Assembly: GCA_027011835.1 (NCBI GenBank)
Contig: JALUZN010000245.1
Span: forward strand, 1 to 8,900
From: Draconibacterium sp.
GTDB taxonomy: Bacteria > Bacteroidota > Bacteroidia > Bacteroidales > Prolixibacteraceae
Direction: 5' to 3'
Length of the DNA: 8,900 bases
Part shown: positions 5,624 to 8,900 of the stretch, piece after piece
Layout: the number at the start of each line of letters is the position of its first letter
Numbering within the stretch: position 1 is the first letter of the stretch
Notes under the pieces: generated by a model
What the model was told of the DNA's origin: nothing
The model's input: the letters and a program-made list of their open reading frames with translations, nothing else
Database searches by the model: none
Made by a program: the position numbers and the translations under genes

Positions 5624-6082
5624 CTACTGCTTTCTCATTCTGTCCATTTCGCGTTTCGAGTCTTTTAACTTTAACGACTCACGTTTATCGTACGTCTTTT
5701 TTCCGCGCGCCAATGCAATTTCGAGTTTTGCAAGCCCTTTAGCATTTACAAACAGCTTTGTGGCAATAATTGTTAACCCCGACTCTTTAACTTTCTTTTC
5801 GAGTTTAATAAGCTCTTTTTTATTGAGAAGCAGCTTGCGGTCGCGTTTGGCAATATGATTGTTGCAGGTGCCCATTTCGTATTCGGCAATGTGCAGGTTT
5901 TTAACATACAAAGCTCCATTTACAAACTGGCAGTACGAGTCGGTCAAATTCACTTTCCCGTTCCGAATCGATTTTATTTCGGTCCCCACCAGCATAATTC
6001 CTGCCACAAAACGCTCTATTAATTCGTACTCGAAAGACGCTTTCCGGTTTTTTATACTAATATTTTGTGGTTTATATGCCAT
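5624..6082 (-). CDS. smpB: SsrA-binding protein SmpB
   Basis: SmpB binds tmRNA (SsrA) and brings it to stalled ribosomes for trans-translation in the cytosol. The 152-residue product is full length and shows the family signature throughout: ISIKNRKASFEYELIERFVAGIMLVGTEIKSIR (the GTEIKSIR block at 33-40), the NLTDSYC turn, LHIAEYE, the KRDRKLLLNKKE basic stretch near 79-90, IIATKLFVNAKGLAKLEIALARGKKTYDKRE (YDKR at 131-134), and the basic C-terminal tail LKDSKREMDRMRKQ, which is disordered free in solution and enters the decoding site on the ribosome. It starts at ATG 6082, only 9 bases after the yip1-like stop, so the two genes are very likely co-transcribed from the promoter at 6680-6709. The 9-base gap offers an A-rich leader, no strong Shine-Dalgarno. 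No ssrA gene is in the window. Confidence 0.98.
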   Translation of the reverse strand: MAYKPQNISIKNRKASFEYELIERFVAGIMLVGTEIKSIRNGKVNLTDSYCQFVNGALYVKNLHIAEYEMGTCNNHIAKRDRKLLLNKKELIKLEKKVKESGLTIIATKLFVNAKGLAKLEIALARGKKTYDKRESLKLKDSKREMDRMRKQ

Positions 6083-6091
6083 CTAATTTTT

Positions 6092-6661
6092 TTAATAATA
6101 TGCATTTAAAAGCTGTGTAAGCGTAACGCTTAAAAAGCTAAAAACAAAGAAGTTCACTACAATTGTAATAATTGCGTAACTCGATTGTTTGTTTTCGGGG
6201 AAAGTAAGCAATTCTTTTACACCAACCCAAAAAATATAGAAACTATAAAACCCGAGAATTCCAATAACATACAGAAATGGAATTAATCCGGTTACCATTG
6301 AAACAAGAAAAAAGGGCGTTAACGAATAGACGACCAGATTTTGAGAAACAACTTTGTTTTTTGTTCCACCAAAGGTTTTTATCAGTTCGTTGGTAAGAAA
6401 TACTGCAATAAAATATTGCAAAAGAAAGAGTGCAATTATTCGCGCCGATTTTAACAGTGCAATTCCCAGATAGAAAGGTGTGTTTTTTAAAAATTCGCCC
6501 AGAAAAACGGCTGCCGCAACAACGGTTAACAACGGTAAAAAATAACCAACAAAAAGGCGAACTACACTATCCGGCTGCTCACTTCTCGCCACCCAAAACT
6601 GCTTTGGATGAAGCAACAATTGTTTACTGTTATTAACTATTTCAGAAAACGAAATTTTCAT
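6092..6661 (-). CDS. Yip1-family integral membrane protein
   Basis: The 189-residue product has a short soluble N-terminus (MKISFSEIVNNSKQLLLHPKQFW) and about five hydrophobic helices, near 34-54, 72-90, 108-124, 126-148 and 162-184. The opening motif (a few residues, HPKQFW, then a Pro-bearing first helix) and the helix layout are those of Yip1-domain proteins, common in Bacteroidota and of unknown function there. A TTG seven codons upstream (6682) would also be in frame, but it falls inside the -7 promoter box, so translation from it is not possible for transcripts from that promoter; ATG 6661 is chosen. Its leader contains AAGAGTGAG, a modest Shine-Dalgarno-like stretch. It sits between uvrB (66 bases upstream) and smpB (9 bases downstream). 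Family call fairly good, role unknown. Confidence 0.8.
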   Translation of the reverse strand: MKISFSEIVNNSKQLLLHPKQFWVARSEQPDSVVRLFVGYFLPLLTVVAAAVFLGEFLKNTPFYLGIALLKSARIIALFLLQYFIAVFLTNELIKTFGGTKNKVVSQNLVVYSLTPFFLVSMVTGLIPFLYVIGILGFYSFYIFWVGVKELLTFPENKQSSYAIITIVVNFFVFSFLSVTLTQLLNAYY

Positions 6662-6679
6662 CTCACTCTTATTTTTCGG

Positions 6680-6709
6680 CAAAAATACATTTTATTCGTA
6701 AATACCAAA
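6680..6709 (-). promoter_or_regulatory. Promoter for the yip1-like/smpB pair (TTTG-N18-TATTTTTG)
   Basis: On the minus strand TTTG (6709-6706) is followed after 18 bases by TATTTTTG (6687-6680), a full match to the Bacteroidota -33/-7 pattern. Transcription would start near 6674, about 12 bases ahead of the ATG at 6661. It rules against the TTG start at 6682 and separates the pair from uvrB. It is the best promoter match in the window. Confidence 0.6.
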
Positions 6710-6727
6710 TAATCTTACCGTGACCAC

Positions 6728-8758
6728 CTACCCTTTTCGTCGTTTTTCGCTTAACAGGTTCTCGAGAGCAAACATCTCATCGCGCAGGCGGGCAGCTTCA
6801 ATAAAATCGAGTTCTTTTGCAGCCGCTTTCATCTGTTTTTTTGTCTTCTCAATTGCTTTTTCCAGTGCATCGGCACTCATATATTGCACCACCGGGTCGG
6901 CAGCAATGTCGGGTTGTCCCATTCCCCCCGAATATTCCGGTTGTTTGTCGCTACAGTATTTATAGCCAATAATTTCGCGTGTTGGTTTTACAATTTGTGT
7001 TGGTGTAATATTATTTTCGATGTTGTATTTTAACTGTTTTTCGCGCCTGTAATTTGTCGAGTCGATGGTTTTTTGCATCGACTTGGTAATTTTGTCGGCA
7101 TACATAATAACCAGCCCGTTAATATTTCGTGCTGCCCGTCCTGCCGTTTGTGTAAGCGAACGCTCCGAACGTAAAAACCCCTCTTTGTCGGCATCTAAAA
7201 TTGCCACCAAAGAGACCTCCGGCAAATCGAGCCCTTCGCGTAAAAGATTGATACCGACCAACACATCGAACTCCCCTTTTCTGAGTTGTTCCATAATTTC
7301 AACACGCTCCATTGTATCCACATCGGAATGAATGTAGCGCGTTTTAACGCCCATATTAACGAGGTATTTCGACAGCTCTTCGGCCATTCGTTTTGTTAAT
7401 GTTGTAACCAGCACCCTTTCATTCTTTTCAATACGCAAATTTATTTCGTGCATTAAATCGTCGATTTGATTGGTACTTGGGCGCACATCAATCATCGGGT
7501 CGAGCAGTCCTGTGGGTCGTATAATTTGTTCAACAATTACGCCTTCGCATTTCTCCAGTTCGTAGTCGGCCGGTGTGGCACTAACATATACAACCTGATT
7601 GGTAAGACTCTCGAACTCCTCGAATTTTAAAGGCCGATTGTCGATGGCTGCCGGCAACCGGAATCCATACTCCACAAGATTCATTTTTCGCGAGTTATCG
7701 CCACCGTACATTGCACGAATTTGCGAAATGGTAACGTGACTTTCGTCGATTACCGTTAAAAAATCGTCGGGGAAATAGTCGAGCAGACAAAACGGACGTG
7801 TTCCCGGTTTGCGTCCATCGAAATACCTCGAATAGTTTTCGATACCCGGACAGTAACCCAGCTCACGCATCATTTCAAGATCGTACTCCACGCGCTCTTT
7901 TATCCGTTTCGCTTCGAGGTGTTTTCCTATCTCTTTAAAGAAATCGATGTGTGCCACCAAATCGTCCTGAATTTGATAAATGGAAGATTTCATGCGCTCT
8001 TTTGTGGTAACAAAAATATTGGCAGGATAAATTGTTGCTTCGGTTAGTTTTCCGATATTTTGTCCCGAAACGGGGTCGAAAGAGGAAATCTCTTCAATCT
8101 CGTCGCCCCAAAAAACAATCCTGATTCCTTCGTCGGCATACGCCGGATAAATATCAACCGTATCGCCTTTTACCCTGAAATTTCCCCGTTCGAATTCAAC
8201 TTCACTGCGCGAATACAATGCATCGACCAACTTTCGTAACAACGCATTTCGCGAAACGGTTTCTCCAACCCGGATGGTAGAAACATTCTCGTGAAAATCC
8301 TGCGGGTTTCCAATTCCGTATAAACACGAAACCGACGAAACTACAATTACATCGCGCCTTCCCGAGAGCAATGAAGAAGTTGTACTCAATCGTAATTTTT
8401 CAATATCTTTATTTATCGACAGGTCTTTTTCAATATAAGTATCGGTTGATGGCAAATACGCCTCGGGTTGATAATAGTCGTAATACGAAACAAAGTACTC
8501 CACGGCATTGTCGGGGAAAAACTGTTTCATTTCGCCATAAAGTTGTGCGGCAAGCGTTTTATTATGACTTAAAACCAAAGTAGGACGTTGAACTTTCTCG
8601 ATAACATTTGCCATTGTAAATGTTTTCCCCGAGCCGGTAACTCCCAACAGGGTTTGGAAACGCTCGCCCTGATTTATCCCTTCAACCAACTGCTTAATTG
8701 CCTGGGGCTGGTCGCCGGTGGGTTTATAATCCGAAACTACTTTAAATTTTTTTGACAT
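6728..8758 (-). CDS. uvrB: UvrABC excinuclease subunit B
   Basis: UvrB is the DNA-damage-verifying helicase-like subunit of nucleotide excision repair; it is loaded by UvrA and recruits UvrC. The 676-residue product has Walker A GVTGSGKT (39-46, Lys45), the beta-hairpin that clamps DNA (Tyr92, Tyr93, Tyr95, Tyr96, Tyr101, Tyr108), Walker B DESH (338-341), the helicase domain 2 motifs ending in TQTAGRAARN, and the C-terminal UVR domain (KTKKQMKAAAKELDFIEAARLRDEMFALEN) that binds UvrC. With ATG 8758 as residue 1 these positions coincide with E. coli UvrB numbering, which supports this start. In-frame upstream starts exist (ATG 8800, TTG 8839), adding 14 or 27 residues that are not typical of the family. 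No clear promoter is seen upstream. Nothing looks broken. Confidence 0.98.
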   Translation of the reverse strand: MSKKFKVVSDYKPTGDQPQAIKQLVEGINQGERFQTLLGVTGSGKTFTMANVIEKVQRPTLVLSHNKTLAAQLYGEMKQFFPDNAVEYFVSYYDYYQPEAYLPSTDTYIEKDLSINKDIEKLRLSTTSSLLSGRRDVIVVSSVSCLYGIGNPQDFHENVSTIRVGETVSRNALLRKLVDALYSRSEVEFERGNFRVKGDTVDIYPAYADEGIRIVFWGDEIEEISSFDPVSGQNIGKLTEATIYPANIFVTTKERMKSSIYQIQDDLVAHIDFFKEIGKHLEAKRIKERVEYDLEMMRELGYCPGIENYSRYFDGRKPGTRPFCLLDYFPDDFLTVIDESHVTISQIRAMYGGDNSRKMNLVEYGFRLPAAIDNRPLKFEEFESLTNQVVYVSATPADYELEKCEGVIVEQIIRPTGLLDPMIDVRPSTNQIDDLMHEINLRIEKNERVLVTTLTKRMAEELSKYLVNMGVKTRYIHSDVDTMERVEIMEQLRKGEFDVLVGINLLREGLDLPEVSLVAILDADKEGFLRSERSLTQTAGRAARNINGLVIMYADKITKSMQKTIDSTNYRREKQLKYNIENNITPTQIVKPTREIIGYKYCSDKQPEYSGGMGQPDIAADPVVQYMSADALEKAIEKTKKQMKAAAKELDFIEAARLRDEMFALENLLSEKRRKG

Positions 8759-8861
8759 TCTTTTTACTTGCCGTTTTTGTAATGAATTGTTGGAAAACAT
8801 GTTACCAAACAGTTTTTTAACAATTTTTTCGTTTTCCAATCGTTTTTCTTACCAATAATTT

Positions 8862-8869
8862 TAAATTTG
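8862..8869 (+). promoter_or_regulatory. TAnnTTTG-type -7 box candidate for a divergent gene beyond the right edge
   Basis: TAAATTTG on the plus strand fits the -7 consensus exactly, about 30 bases from the window end and pointing outward. No TTTG lies at a good -33 distance. It would serve a plus-strand gene outside the window, divergent from uvrB. Confidence 0.25.
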
Positions 8870-8900
8870 TCGATTCATTAGTTTGGACGCTAATATATAC

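Noticed and set aside
8759..8839. Longer uvrB from TTG 8839 or ATG 8800
   Set aside because: The ATG at 8758 gives motif positions equal to E. coli UvrB; the extensions are atypical of the family.

Overview
The window reads as chromosomal DNA of a Bacteroidota bacterium. Protein sequences and style (A-rich leaders instead of strong Shine-Dalgarno sites, TAnnTTTG-type -7 boxes, a lipoprotein glycosidase, a Wzi-like outer-membrane barrel, a long-form urocanate hydratase) all point there. A marine or gut Bacteroidales/Marinilabiliales relative is my guess and is inference only. Every gene I can support lies on the minus strand, so transcription runs from right to left.

In transcription order: uvrB (8758-6728, nucleotide excision repair); a Yip1-family membrane protein (6661-6092) followed after 9 bases by smpB (6082-5624, trans-translation), with a good Bacteroidota-type promoter just ahead of the pair; a Wzi-family outer-membrane barrel gene (5540-4125) with a forced GTG start and its own promoter candidate; a gene-free stretch of 454 bases (3671-4124); a lipoprotein of the five-bladed beta-propeller glycoside hydrolase type (3670-2453); hutU, urocanate hydratase (2281-287); and the first 63 codons of a secreted, probably outer-membrane protein that runs off the left edge (189-1).

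The housekeeping part (uvrB, yip1-like, smpB, hutU) is ordinary. No hut partners, SusC/SusD pair or capsule genes are visible, so hutU, the glycosidase and the wzi-like gene look like isolated units in this window. The unusual material is in the gene-free stretch ahead of the glycosidase. It holds two arrays of a degenerate 7-base repeat (AGNNNCN). They lie in two copies of one leader module, each ending at an ATGAAA start: one start belongs to the glycosidase, the other to a dead four-codon ORF. Further right is a structured segment in which a GC-rich stem and a run of 13 T make a terminator-like shape on the plus strand, where no gene is visible.

I see no CRISPR array, tRNA, rRNA, insertion sequence or phage gene, and no gene set that amounts to a new defence or biosynthetic system. 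The heptad/leader duplication is the best candidate for something undescribed.
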